From the NCBI RefSeq assembly GCF_963422355.1, contig NC_085094.1:4938070-5002069 (forward strand): a stretch of DNA of 64,000 bases, read 5' to 3'. Every line of letters starts with the position of its first letter. The first letter of the stretch is position 1. The notes beneath the pieces are model-generated. The model was not told the DNA's origin. It saw only the letters and a program-made list of their open reading frames with translations, and did not search any database. Below are positions 1-21,186 of the stretch, in pieces. The DNA comes from Corticium candelabrum (taxonomy: Eukaryota; Porifera; Homoscleromorpha; Homosclerophorida; Plakinidae). The position numbers and the translations under genes are program-made.

Positions 1-9228
<9,228 letters not shown>

Positions 9229-10118
9229 TATACTGATCATTGCAATCGGTACTAAGGGATGTATGCGTATGACGTAAGTCTTCAGACTTAGCAAACTATA
9301 CTTGCTGTTGGTGAACAAAATGGTTAAGATAAAGTGATTGGATTCAGATACGCAAAGTAGCTAGACGGTTGATGTTGAGCACAAATATATAAATTATTCG
9401 GATATTAACTAATCAGTTTTATCGCAATGGTTGCAATAGAATTCCCTATACTGATAAAAGGAGAAAATCTTTGCCAATGTGTTGCCCCGCGACTATGAAA
9501 AAAATTTGATAACATTTAATTTATAATTATTGATATTAACAATACAAATTTAATTTAATTTATGATTATTGATATTATTAAATATAATTAATATATTTAT
9601 AAAAGACAATAATTATTGATATTAATAAAAATAAATTAATAATATATTTTCTCTTGTACCCAAATTAGGCACAGTTCCCACTTAGGTGCAGACATAAACT
9701 GCAAATTATAAATTAAATGTTATTGATCGTCTTTCATAAATATATTGTACAGTGTATGTAGTTTTTTCGTGTGCAGTTATCAATATTAGTATATATATAT
9801 TAACTGTAAGATAATAGCATAATCTAGAGAGGTTAGTGTTTTTGTATATTTTCAAGATCTCCAGTCCCGTTTTGTAGATCAAATTTCAGGCATGATACAT
9901 GATGCAAGGCTTGGGTGTGCTTTAGGTGTGGATGCTTGCTGTCAATATTATTCGTTTACACAAACATCATTGAAACCGTTCGTGTTGCCTATTTTGTTCA
10001 TGAAACTCATCTTATAACTTATTCTGACATAGACAGTACTAGCACACCATCCCGTTTTCCGCATGTCCAGATTAGATTACTTGTTCAATTTATCGTTGTA
10101 TGCACACACACGCACGCA

Positions 10119-10167
<49 letters not shown>

Positions 10168-10340
10168 TACGGCTTTATAATGTATCCAGACAATGTCACA
10201 TAGAGGGAGCTGCATGTATGTGCTTGAGCAACAATCGACATACACAGCTACTGTGTATGAGCTGAAACCATGCACACAAATATGGTGCATCACTTGTGCC
10301 ATAATTCGCTATTTCTACGTATAGATGTTCTATCTAAATG
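9229..10340. other. Intergenic stretch downstream of gene 1
   Basis: A/T-rich with no recognisable gene. It contains a (CGCA)n/(CA)n tract at 10102-10166. No phosphatase-like exon was found in any frame that I could read. Confidence 0.5.
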
Positions 10341-10383
10341 AGTTCTGTAGTGGAAGAACAGCAGAAGACGCGATATTAATTAT

Positions 10384-10566
10384 CAGCGGAAGAAATATTG
10401 CGGTATGGTATTGACTTGGAAAGACCCACTCGGGTTGAGGATCCAGAAAGCAGCTCGGTCATAGTTCCGCCAAGTTCAATACAATTGACAGACGAGACGC
10501 TAGAAGAACTTCAAAGTCGCGTAAATTCACTCCATGATAGTGATTGCTGGGGGTTGATATTTATCT
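10384..10566 (+). pseudogene. Short coding-like remnant, unrecognised
   Basis: After an in-frame TAA at 10378, an open stretch reads like protein (ILRYGIDLERPTRVEDPESS, then VIVPPSSIQLTDETLEEL) and ends at TAG 10566. Composition and density suggest a fragment of a transposon-associated gene. I cannot name the family. Confidence 0.3.
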
Positions 10567-10823
10567 AGATGCACTTGCAACTCTTCAGTGACCAGATGTA
10601 CATGAATACGTATACACAAGAGTTGCTTAGATAGTCCGCTTAAGTTACGATTATTTTCTAATATGTACAAAGTGAAATCAAGATTCATTCATTCATTTAT
10701 TAAGTCGTCATCAAATACAATCAAGTAACAATCTACACAACAACGTTTGAGATAGCCAACTACACTACATACGTAATGAACGTTTAAGATCTGGCAACGT
10801 AAGCAGTTACTCGCAAATGTTCT

Positions 10824-13800
10824 CTACACGAAGTCCATTGTCCCCTGATTTCCGGTCGGTATGCCGTTAAACTCTGCGCGAAAATCGGTGTAACTTGAGT
10901 ATATAGTGAGTAAGTGCAAGCATGGATTGCATGTGTGTGATGTGATGCGGCGAGAGAGTCCGGTCAATACATTGAAATCGACCTTCATCATATCGACCGT
11001 CACAACACTGCTCCCAGTTGAAAAGCGCAAAAAGCGTCTGAGCATCTCTGCATTCAGGCTCCGGACGTACCTGAGCAGGAAGCTATATACAGCCTGCTGA
11101 CTAGCAGACATAGCATCTGGCTATGCTATCATAGCGGCCACCTTTCTTGCAGATGGTGTAAGTTCTGCCAATTTTTCCTCGTATCATCTAGTCGATGGTA
11201 GGCAAGAGGCCGCGCCGTTCTTTATTGCTTCCATGACAAAGGCTGGCTTTGCCAACAGTTCAGAGTGAGCGACTTGTCGCACAATGTCGCAAAGATTTGC
11301 AGCTGTGGGCAGTTGCTTTACGCCAAACTGACTAAATAAATCAATAGGTTCTTCTTGAGTGCCATCGTCCAGAACATCCATCCTTGCTGCCTGTCGAATA
11401 AGTTATTTTTCAGTTTCCGACAATTAAAGTTGAAAAAAGATGTAACTAGGCAGTCATCTGTTACTTTTTCTCCGATGAGTCCCCGATACTACCGTTGCCC
11501 TACAAAACTTTAGTGGAAACAACCCAACCTGCTTAAGACCTGAAGCCAGAATGCGCCCGATTGCAACAAATTCTTCTTCTGTGGTATTGGGATCAACCAC
11601 GGCAACTCTCTTCATCTCTCCGTCAAACTTCCTATCCATTACCTCATCCCAGAACGCCGTCAGTACATTTCGGAAAACTCCGTCTACATCCACTGCTGAC
11701 ACTCCACTAACGGTGACGTTAACACGCTTGCTGGTAACATCGGGGACATCTTGAAACGACGAATAATATCTTCTACCAAAACTGATCGACTAACCTCAAT
11801 CCACGCCTCTGGTTTTGTTTCAGAATTGGTTACTTTATCGCTAAAAGAGAATACATATATAAATTAAATTAACAGATAAAGTAAAGCTGCTAGTACACAT
11901 GACAGGCTTACTGGATATCGGGTATTAAAGGTTGGTACAATGAATTCGCGCCTGGCGAACTGGCAGAAGGAGGCGTACTGTAGAACTGAGAGAAATGACA
12001 TCCATCGTTTCATCATCACTGTCTGGAATATGGTTTGGACTTCCAGAACAACTTGTGATGTTTGAGGCGACTGCAATAGTAACTAGAGGTGGAGAATGCT
12101 GCGGTTCAACTTCAAATGTTAGTCTTGGCCTAGTCGTAGTTACGGGAAACCCTGCAGTTGTGGAGTAATCAAGAAGACATTGCTCCTGAGATTCAAGTTC
12201 CTGTACATGTAAACAAGTTTAATTTATATTGTCAGAAGTATACAAATAGTCTGTAATTCAGTCATACTAGATTTCAATTAAAACATTAGCGAAGGAGCTG
12301 GTCTGCAATTTTCCAAGGTGTTGGTGAGATTGGGAAGAAGTACTGCTGGAGGAAAAAAGAGGTGTTCAGAAGTCGTACAGCTTCGGGATCGAAACTGTCT
12401 GGAATAGTACGTACCAGCATACATGTACAGCACCTATACGAAAGCAATAATGTAATAAGACAGACGAAAATTACTAACTTTAGTTGATACTAGAAATCTT
12501 ACATTAAGCGGAGTAGCAGATCTAAATGTTTGATTGTGAGAACTACCTTTAGGTAGTCTAAACCTGATAGTAGAGCCAAGTTGAGACGACTGGGAGTCCG
12601 GGAGTATAAACGCTTGGCACGTAGTAGCTAAAACAGTCTGCTCGAAAATTGGAGAGGACGTGGGAATTTTGGTTTTATGATAAGAACAAAAGGAGGAACC
12701 ATGCATGACCGCAATTGCTAAACGGTTTATTTACGCAACACTATACCTATTCTTGTACTATACAGCTCTGCAACTGAAAGGGCTGTGTGGATTTGCGTGG
12801 GTTTTCTGTGGGCTGCCTACTCTAGACGTCAGTTCCTCGCTACATCTAGCTATTTTCACCGTATTCTTCAGTGTAGTTCAACGTACATTATGTCTGAGTC
12901 TTCATCTTTGGTGGTTGCAAAGCTAGCCGAAGTCAACGTTTCATCCGACACCGAACAAGACCTTTCACAAAGAAAAAGAAGACAAAACACTTTCAGAAGT
13001 TCTCATAAATTAATGATAAGCAACGTCCGTTCATTCTTTGAACGAGAGAAAGCTGAAGGTGGACCAATCTTGTTAGAAAATGTCACCAATAGAACAGCAG
13101 CAGCCTTGCAGGTGCATAAATCAACTGTTTGGCGCGTTGAAAAAGAGACGAGAATCCATGGAAGTGTCCACAATCCAGAGAAAAAAGGTAGAAAGCTAGG
13201 CAGTGGTCCAGCTCAGCAAGATACTGACAACTTCTTGGAAGGAGTTATTCGTCGCTGTATCCACAGATTTTACACAAGTGGAGAACTACCAAGCATGGAT
13301 AAGTTGCTGCTTGCCTTGAAAGATGTCGACTACCCTTTTGGAAGTCATACCCTTTACACCACCGTCAGTAAGATGGGCTCTAGATACAAAACGAGGAACA
13401 AAAAGGCTGCCCTTTACGAACAACACAGGATAATAGCAGCTCGTATCCAGTATCTGAGACAAAGTAAACAATATCGTGAGCAGAAAAGGCCCATCATCTA
13501 CCTAGATGAAACATGCTTGAATGCTCACCATACTGTGGAACGATATTGGATAGATTATGACGGAAAGGGTGGTTTTCGAGTTCCTTCAGGGAAAGGGGGA
13601 AGGCTCATTATTCTGCACGCTGGCTGGGAAGAAGGTTGGATTCCCCATGCCAAACTGGTCTTGAGAGGCAAGAAGGGCACTGGAGACTATCACAAAGAAG
13701 TGAACACTACGCACTTTATGCAATGGCTCACAGAAAAACTACTTCCAAACTTGCCAGAGAATTCGGTGATAGTCGTAAACAACGCCAAGTACCACAACAG

Positions 13801-15004
13801 CGTTGTGGAAAAGGTGTCGACAAAAAGTAGCACCAAGAAGGCAATGACGCAATATCTGGACGACCACAACATCGCCTACGACAAGAAAATTAATGCTAAA
13901 GATGCTAAAGGCAGAGTTGTTTATGATGATAAAGCGTAGTAATCCTACTGTACGTTACGTTACCAATGAAATTGCCGCAGGTCATGGCCACGATGTGCTC
14001 CGACTGCCAGTCGATCATTGCGAGCTAAACCCGATTGAGTTAGTCTGGGCACAGAGTAAAGGCTACGCAGCCTCTCACAACAAAGACTTCACCATGGCAG
14101 GAATCGAAAAACTTGCAGAAGGAGGAATATCGAACGTGACAGCTGAGAGGTGGAGAAGTTGCGTAGAGCAAGTCATCCACAAAGTTGAGGACCATTACAG
14201 GGTTGCTGATGGAGTCGTAGAAGAAGCCGTTGAACGTGTAGTCATCGAATTGAAACGCGGAGAAGACGACTCTTCCGATAGCGAAGAAGTTTTTGTCAGC
14301 GAGTGCTCCGATGACGGTGATTAACGTAATAGAATTAGCGGTTGCTACTAGCGGTGTCTTTGAATTAATTGAACACCTGTGCACAACTGGTGCAAATACC
14401 TGGCACAACTGGTGCAAATAGCACGTTTAGAACAGACTAATTAATGCCGCGCATACTTTGTTTAATTCTATTGTACAGAACAGCCAATCTGCTTTGAAAG
14501 CAACTAATCTGAAATCGCCTTAACACAAGCTTTCGATTGGTGTAAGTATCAGCTCGCTAGAGCTACGTGCTAGGGATATCCCGTTTTTTCCCACGTCCTC
14601 TCCAATTTTCGAACAGACTTTAGCCACGGCCGCAAAACAGAGACACGCTGCAGACAAAATTAATAGTTACAACAGTTTTCAAGCAGACTTGTAAATACCA
14701 GCATAGAGTCTCTACCTGTCTTATAGATGATGAAAAGAAGTCTTCCTCTCGAGCCCGTCACTGTTGTCTTAGAATCTCTGCTTCCATAGAGATGCAGCGA
14801 TATATTTGCACACTACGATTTTCAGTATACTTGCAATGCATTTACCCTCGCTTGATCAACTCGAAGACTTTCTTCATACTCTCTATCTTGCCAATCGTGA
14901 AGCTGATCTCTTTGAACAAAAGATCCAATTAGGTGATGCGAAGAGCGTGTGATTGTTGTTGTTCCTGTTTCCGTTCCTGGTGTTGTAGTTGCTGCTGTCG
15001 GCAA
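10824..15004 (-). CDS. UBX/HECT-like E3 ubiquitin ligase gene, interrupted by a transposon
   Basis: Minus-strand exons in order. About 15004-14831 has REYEESLRVDQARV, a motif typical of UBX/FAF-type proteins. About 12680-12503 is a UBX-like segment (IRFRLPKGSSHNQTF), continuing around 12420-12300. 11702-11469 is the start of a HECT N-lobe (VDVDGVFRNVLTAFWDEV, IGRILASGLKQVGLFP). 11381-11184 continues it (FGVKQLPTAANL). 11111-10824 is a HECT C-lobe (LRRFLRFSTGSS, SHTCNPCLHL), whose SHTC Cys is at the position of the catalytic Cys. HECT ligases transfer ubiquitin through that Cys. The 12669-14582 transposon lies inside the gene, so this copy is probably broken. Exon borders are approximate. Confidence 0.5.
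12631..14622 (+). mobile_element. Tc1/IS630-type DNA transposon with inverted ends
   Basis: The left end has TCGAAAATTGGAGAGGACG near 12645 and the right end has its inverse complement near 14595; ~40-bp arms including GTCTG.TCGAAAATTGG...GTGGGAA match in inverted orientation. They flank a transposase gene. The left arm overlaps the UBX-like exon of the minus-strand ligase gene. The exact outer ends and the target duplication are not resolved. Confidence 0.6.
12890..14324 (+). pseudogene. Tc1/mariner-IS630-like DDE transposase, frameshifted
   Basis: The start was chosen at MSESSS (12890); an in-frame ATG at 12785 only adds a poorly plausible leader. Residues from about 45 form a helix-turn-helix region (NRTAAALQVHKSTVWRVEKE). 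The catalytic domain shows YLDETCLNAHH (first Asp), VVNNAKYHN (where the family has VxDNAxYH, so the second Asp is Asn), and LPVDHCELNPIELVWAQSK (third acidic residue). The frame ends at TAG 13937 and resumes in another frame at RSNPTVRYVT, running to 14324 with an acidic tail (EDDSSDSEE). The missing Asp plus the frameshift predict an inactive enzyme. Confidence 0.75.
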
Positions 15005-15239
15005 CTGCCTAGCCTACAAGACCGTGCATGGAACGTGTGCTAGCTACGCTGCATCATATCACATTGTGCATAGCTTTTTACCCGAATAGTTGTTCTGGTG
15101 TGGATGTCTTCACCAACCAGTACGAGTCGCAGAAGTAGGAGTTGAGACCTATGCCACAAAAAATTATTGGAACTGTTTTATGCCATAGTTGGCGAGAAAT
15201 GCGAGCCCATCTCTTGTCATGCCATTTGAAGGTTACGAT

Positions 15240-15417
15240 ATATAATATTTATTTATTTACTTATTTATTTGTTTGTTTACTTGTTTATTTATTTATTTGT
15301 TTATTTTTGTTTGTTTGTTTGTTTATTTATTTACTTGTTTGTTTATTTATCTATTTATTTATTTTAGCTTGTTTATTTATTTATTATGTATGTATGTATG
15401 TATGTATGTATGTATGT
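15240..15417 (+). repeat. (TTTA)n/(GTTT)n and (TATG)n low-complexity tract
   Basis: Tetranucleotide tract ending in a (TATG)n run at 15388-15417 directly upstream of a SINE. A second (TATG)n follows the SINE at about 15670-15690, consistent with a duplicated target or tail. Confidence 0.8.
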
Positions 15418-15672
15418 AGTTCAATTGGTTAGAGTGTGCAGTTGGAGATTGACAACATCCGGGACCTTTAGGTCAGAGTTCAAGTGCGGGAGGGCCACAT
15501 AAATAAGTTCCCTTGGGCAAGGAACTAACATACAATTGGAGTGTCAGTTCTGTCCAAGCAGCAAGTTGAAGTACATAGTGGCATATAGTGACTGAGATTG
15601 TAAAGTATTGTAGCAAGTGCTTAGTGTCTGCAGTATCTAACCTGGGTCTTAGGGGCTCTTGTAACAAAAAAT
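15411..15672 (+). mobile_element. tRNA-derived SINE
   Basis: The 5' part is tRNA-like: TAGTTCAATTGGTTAGAG (A-box-like) and, ~50 nt on, GAGTTCAAGTGCGG (B-box-like). A body follows with TTCCCTTGGGCAAGGAACT, which is also present in diverged form in the SINE at 19851-20255. The 3' end is A-rich (ACAAAAAA) before (TATG)n. It is non-coding and would need a partner LINE to move. Confidence 0.6.
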
Positions 15673-15861
15673 GTATGTATGTATGTATTTATTTATTTAA
15701 TTTCTTAACATCACAAGGTTTGCAAAGACCTGTAGCTGGTCGATCTATCTAGATGTTGTGCGCAAAGCCATTGCCTGTACATACAAACCATGGATCGCTA
15801 ATACAAACCATGCATACCTAACCTTAATACAAACTCCATATCCACGGACCACGCTTTGCGC

Positions 15862-15980
<119 letters not shown>

Positions 15981-16192
15981 GAAATAGAAGCGCAATCCAA
16001 GGCCGCGAAGGAACGACACTATATGATACACACTTAATTAATTTGGGCTTGGGCTAGTGCTCTCAACTTAAGATGCATGTTAAGGAAGACAACCCTGAGG
16101 AAGACGTCTGTATCAAATAGCATCAATTAGGTAACTTAGTATACTTACTTCCATTGACGATGATAATGGATTTGTTGTTGGTCGGACATATA

Positions 16193-16855
16193 CCGTATAG
16201 TAGTACTGTATAGTAGTATCGTATAGTAGTATCGTATAGTAGTACCGTATAGTAGTACCGTATAGTAGTACCGTATAGTAGTACCGTATAGTAGTACCAT
16301 ATAGTAGTATCGTATAGTAGTACCGTATAGCAGTACCGTATAGTAGTACCGTATAGCAGTACCGTATAGTAGTATCGTACAGTAGTACCGTATAGTAGTA
16401 TCGTATAGCAGTACCGTATAATAGTACCGTATAGTAGTACCGTATAGCAGTACCATATAGTAGTATCGTATAGTAGTACCGTATAGCAGTACCATATAGT
16501 AGTATCGTACAGTAGTACCGTATAGTAGTATCGTATAGCAGTACCGTATAGTAGTACCGTATAGTAGTACCGTATAGCAGTACCATATAGTAGTATCGTA
16601 TAGTAGTACCGTATAGTAGTATCGTATAGCAGTACCGTATAGTAGTACCGTATAGAAGTACCGTATAGCAGTACCGTATAGTAGTACCGTATAGCAGTAC
16701 CATATAGTAGTATCGTACAGTAGTACCGTATAGTAGTACCGTATAGCAGTACCATATAGTAGTACCGTATAGTAGTAGTATTGTCATACAGTACCGTATA
16801 GTAGTACCGTATAGCAGTACCGTAATAGCAGTACCGTATAGTAGTATATAGTAGC
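16193..16855 (+). repeat. 13-bp minisatellite, about 50 copies
   Basis: Unit GTATAGTAGTACC with recurrent single-base variants (ACC/ATC, TAG/CAG, CGT/CAT). Because 13 is not a multiple of 3, all three minus-strand frames encode the same 13-residue Tyr/Leu/Thr-rich repeat, which explains the long overlapping ORFs; these are not taken as genes. Confidence 0.95.
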
Positions 16856-17470
16856 AAATTGACAATCACTGTAGCTGCCTAAAGTAGATATCATCTCTTC
16901 TTCAGAAGAAAGGACATACCATACAGTCCAGCTATTGCCTGGATATAAGGTGCAGAGAAGTGTCCGCTTTTCGAGATCTTCATTTTATGTTTGCGAAAGC
17001 TGTAGGTTTGGTAGAAAATCGTGTATTTATCAGGTAGCTTAATTCTGTGCGCGCAGAGAGTGGGCTTTACGTACAAGTAGTCTAGATATATGTTTTGATT
17101 AAAATTGTAATCTACAAATAAATGTTTTTGGTTGGTGGTTGCAGTATCATTGTTATTTATGTCATAATAATGTTATAGTGTAGTTTGTGATCCATTCAAA
17201 TACACCATTTCATTCAGTAGATTTAATATACTAGTACCATGAATAAAATGTGTGCATTGTAAAACAATAGGGCGTTCTCAATGCAAATATAAATTTTAGT
17301 AGCAACAATGTAGCAAAGCCAGCCACTCACAATGTGTTGCCTCAGCCACTGCTGTACGGCGGGGTATCAAACAATTCGGTTCTGATACAAAAGTTTGAAA
17401 CATTGCGAGTACAGATCACTGCTGCGTGTGACGTAACAACCAGCAGCCGTCGTGCTAACTCTAATTAAGC
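16856..17470. other. Intergenic stretch, nothing recognised
   Basis: No convincing ORF, RNA gene or repeat beyond AT-rich patches. Confidence 0.4.
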
Positions 17471-17599
17471 CTTACAAGGTGCTGCTTTAAGGATGGCGCC
17501 AAACACCTCGTTAGCATCACTTGTCGACACATTTCCTAACGCCCATGCACATCATTTTACTCACGGCCTTTATTAGCCTCAAGCGAAACATAATACACC

Positions 17600-18095
17600 T
17601 AGAGAGCTGCATTTACAATATGCGAACGCTTGAGCGTCGCGTCGCGTCGCGTCCAAATAGAATTGATTTCTATTTGAGCGTCGAACCGAAAGTGTGTACA
17701 CGTGTCGGAAGTATCACCTAGATTTCAACCAATCACAGCCAACTGAAAATGTACGTATAGCTTCAGTAAGCAATGATTTCTATTTCGGCGCTGCACTCGA
17801 CGTTGAGCGGTTTTTAGATTGTGTAGGAAGCTGTCCTTGCTTCTAGATGATCAACTGCTAGATGTACAAAGACCCGCGTGCAAGAAAGAACGCGGCAAAA
17901 ATGGATTTCGAGCAGGCTGGGGGTCCTCAGAGTTCTGCCAGTAGAAAATCGAAGCGCGAGTGATCAGTTCACGAATTCATGCAGCGACGACGTCTATACG
18001 GCGCGCTGAAACCATATAGACGGTACAACAAGTGTGATGCGACGCGACGCGACGCGACGCTTGAGTGTCGCACCTATTGTCAATGCAGCTTAATT
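17600..18095 (+). mobile_element. Non-autonomous DNA transposon upstream of gene 2
   Basis: Inverted ends: the left has AGCTGCATTTACAATATGCG then GCGTCGCGTCGCG, and the right has the complementary GCGACGCGACGCG...CAATGCAGCTT. Inside is a short coding-like remnant (KSKRE, then HEFMQRRRLYGALKPY). A diverged second copy lies upstream of gene 3 (26811-27752). The superfamily is uncertain; the internal peptide is loosely like the start of PIF/Harbinger-type proteins. Confidence 0.5.
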
Positions 18096-18374
18096 AACGC
18101 ACTCGCGTCGTCGTTTGCATAGCAACGTACTAATCAAGAGATCTCTGTCTAATTGGCCAGTCTGTAGACAAGTTGGATGAGACTAGATCTCTTCTGTTGC
18201 CGACATATGGATGTGGCGAGGGGGTGATACTCCAGCCCACATGACGCGTGCATTGATAACGAAAAATTATACAAAGGTGATACGCTCAGCTGTCGGTGGC
18301 TTGACCATTGTTCAGCTGGGTGTTATCTCTGATCGAGCTCGAACCTGCAATCCGTCTTCTTCAGCGTCTGCTCC

Positions 18375-18980
18375 ATGGCCTGCGAGCGTTGTGTGCGAGT
18401 TATCTTGCAGGCTTGGTGCCTCGTCTGGCTGCTGTGTCTCTGGCAAACAAGAAAACACGGATCTCTTGCAGAATCCGTGCAGTCACGAGGTCAGTATATT
18501 GAGATCCTTCTCGTTTTCTGGCCTCCATTGCCTCTAACATTGTTGTTACTCTTTGGTATGTATACATAGTCCCTCTCGACTTTAGTGCCTCAAACGTGAG
18601 AATGCGGGCCAGTAAGACCAGAACGTTTCTCTCTAGAAAAACGATGCAAGCTCTTCTGGATGGAGACAACAACACGTGCGTCGTCGCCACACCGAGAAAC
18701 TTTAGAGAATCCACAGTGATCATCAGGGTTGATCTTGGAAGTCAGTGTCTCAAAAACATCATCGCGCATGTCGTCATGGCCAACGCGTCGTCTTTGTATC
18801 CGACCTTGTATCTCAGACAGATCTGTCTGACGACGACGAAGACGAAGCCGTGCAAGATAATTCGTTACGATTCGAGAAGGTCTGCCGTCTACGAATGCCC
18901 GGACGATCCGAGCAGACTGGTTACTATCGTCGTTCCGGCCAATCATTCGATTTGTGAGATTGCTATGTCGTACGCGAAAG
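18375..18980 (+). CDS. Gene 2 signal peptide and N-terminal domain exons
   Basis: Exon 1 starts at ATG 18375 and encodes MACERCVRV with a hydrophobic core (ILQAWCLVWLLCLW). Exon 2 (18570-18980) encodes a ~137-residue Cys-containing domain: [25 protein letters not shown], and SICEIAMSY at the end. The LLDGD..TC ... RVDLG arrangement resembles galactose-binding-like (discoidin/F-type lectin) folds; that assignment is pattern-based. Genes 3 and 4 carry homologues. A glycan or ligand-binding role is inference. Confidence 0.65.
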
Positions 18981-21131
18981 GTACGAAAGTGTGCACGAAA
19001 ATCGAGAATAAGCGTGTCGACTCATTTGATCTGTGGGTCTATAGTCACATTGTTGGTAAACATTATTGCTCGCTTGTGTACAGCTGACCAAACGCTAGAA
19101 GATTGATATATGAAAATAATTATCACCGGTAGGTGCTAACTAGGAACGGCTGGCCGCTTTAGTGCATCGACTTACATGGGCCCTGATGTGAATGTGTATT
19201 AATTAATTAAGTTAAACTTACAAAGTATAGTTGTAGCCAGTCTAATGTTTTGAAAGCCATTAGGCGTGTGAAACAGTTATCCGGAGTATGTTGCGCGTGT
19301 AGTAGTTAGCATACCTAACGGCTGATGCGGGAGACGTGGGTTCGGATCTCACCGGGGGCCACCTGCACCTGTCTTTTCTGACTAACCATATGCGTTATAT
19401 AGTTCATCCGATTTACCACCAACTTCTTTACATATATTTCTAGATTTACCAAAGTTTCCCCCGTTGACAACAAACAGAACAGTCGATCTTACAAAATCCA
19501 TTCAAGATTATCAGATTGGAGAAACAGCTCGAGTCGTGGTCGGACAGACTCTACATCTTCGCTGCACTGCATTTGCACCTAGTAATCCAACATACAAATG
19601 GCAAGTTCTTCCAGAGGGCACCAACGTGATGACCACTGACAACGTTACAGTCAAAGACGACGTACTAACAATCACAAATATGCAGAAACAACAAGAGAAT
19701 ATATACTCTTGCACCGTCTCGAACAGAATGGGAACGATTACGAGATCCTCACTTGTCAAAGTGTATGGTAAGAATCAGTTTGTGTTTATATTTTTATGCA
19801 TACAAGTATTTGAGTAAATGAGAATGATTTGAAGCAGATTTTCTAACACACAGTAGGAGCTGCCAGATTCTGGTCACGCCCCCAGCTAACAGTTGTGCTC
19901 CTGTGTGCTACTCTGGAGAACTCTGGGTCTGCGATAGCAATTCCTAGAGCCGGGCCAGGTACTCACAGGAGCACCGGTTTGTGAAGCCAACTGTGGTGTG
20001 AGCACCCGAAGTCTCGCCTGGACCCCAGTGGCTGATATCACGTCACAGCGGATGGCCACTTAGTCCCCAGTCAACGACTAGGTACTCATTTATACTCCTG
20101 AGTCGAGACAGGCAATTGTGTGAGTTTTTTGCCCAAGGAAATTATGTCATAGCTCGCCATCACCGTGACTTAAACATGCAATCCTGCAAGGTCCCGGATG
20201 TACGCACACGATTGGATAACTCTCTAACTAACTGAGCTATAGCAAAACACACACACACACACACCACCCGTTTGTAAAATTTAAAATTCAATGTTACAGT
20301 TGCCGTTTTTTCCTGTAGCAGGGTTTGCTGGCTGGCCATGTGACGTACCAAAAGTGCTCGAGAAAACGGAACGGTCCCTTGCCCTCTCACTCTTCTGTCT
20401 ATCCGGAAACGCATCGGATCCATACGGTTGCCACATCACTAACTACGCCGTGCTCTACCGAGCCGCAAATGACGACTCCACGTTTCTATCTGTGACTACA
20501 CAATCACCGCTACTCGACCTTACCGATCTCATTCCAGACACTACGTACGAGATCACTGTAAAAGCAAGCTATAGTCATTCATATTGTGACAACAACAACG
20601 TTTCTTCGAGTCCGTCTCTCTTTGAAAAGCTAAATGCAGAAGGTAGAGAGAGTGCCTAATCTATATTGTTTGCTATGAATGTATGTGACATTATGGTGTT
20701 TTTACTGTTTTTTCGTGAACAGTACCAAGTGCACCAACAGGAGTTCGTGTCACATCTCGAACAGCAACATTTGCTAGAGTCGAATGGAATGCAGTAGTTT
20801 ATACGTATGGATCGGTTGTGGCTTACAGAGTTTACTACCACAAGGCAACAATACGTAGTGTATCTATCTCGATGACGAATCTCACCTTTGTTTGGCTGAA
20901 CGGACTCGAACCATTCACCGAATATGTTGTTGCTGTTGCTGTCGTCGTCAGACCTCAGAATGCTCAAAACAAGTCTGAAGAACTAGAGAGCGAAAAAAGT
21001 GTTGAACAGTCGTTTAGTACTCTTCAATCATGTATGATATTACTGTTACTGTTACACACACGCATGCACCCCCACACACACGGACAGACAGACAGACAGA
21101 CAAACACACACATACCACACACACACGCACG

Positions 21132-21186
<55 letters not shown>

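Noticed and set aside
16113..16869. Minus-strand ORFs of about 250 codons rich in Tyr, Leu and Thr
   Set aside because: Explained by a 13-bp minisatellite; all three frames give the same peptide repeat.
19285..19370. A tRNA gene
   Set aside because: The B-box is good, but I could not form an acceptor stem, and similar heads with SINE bodies occur nearby.
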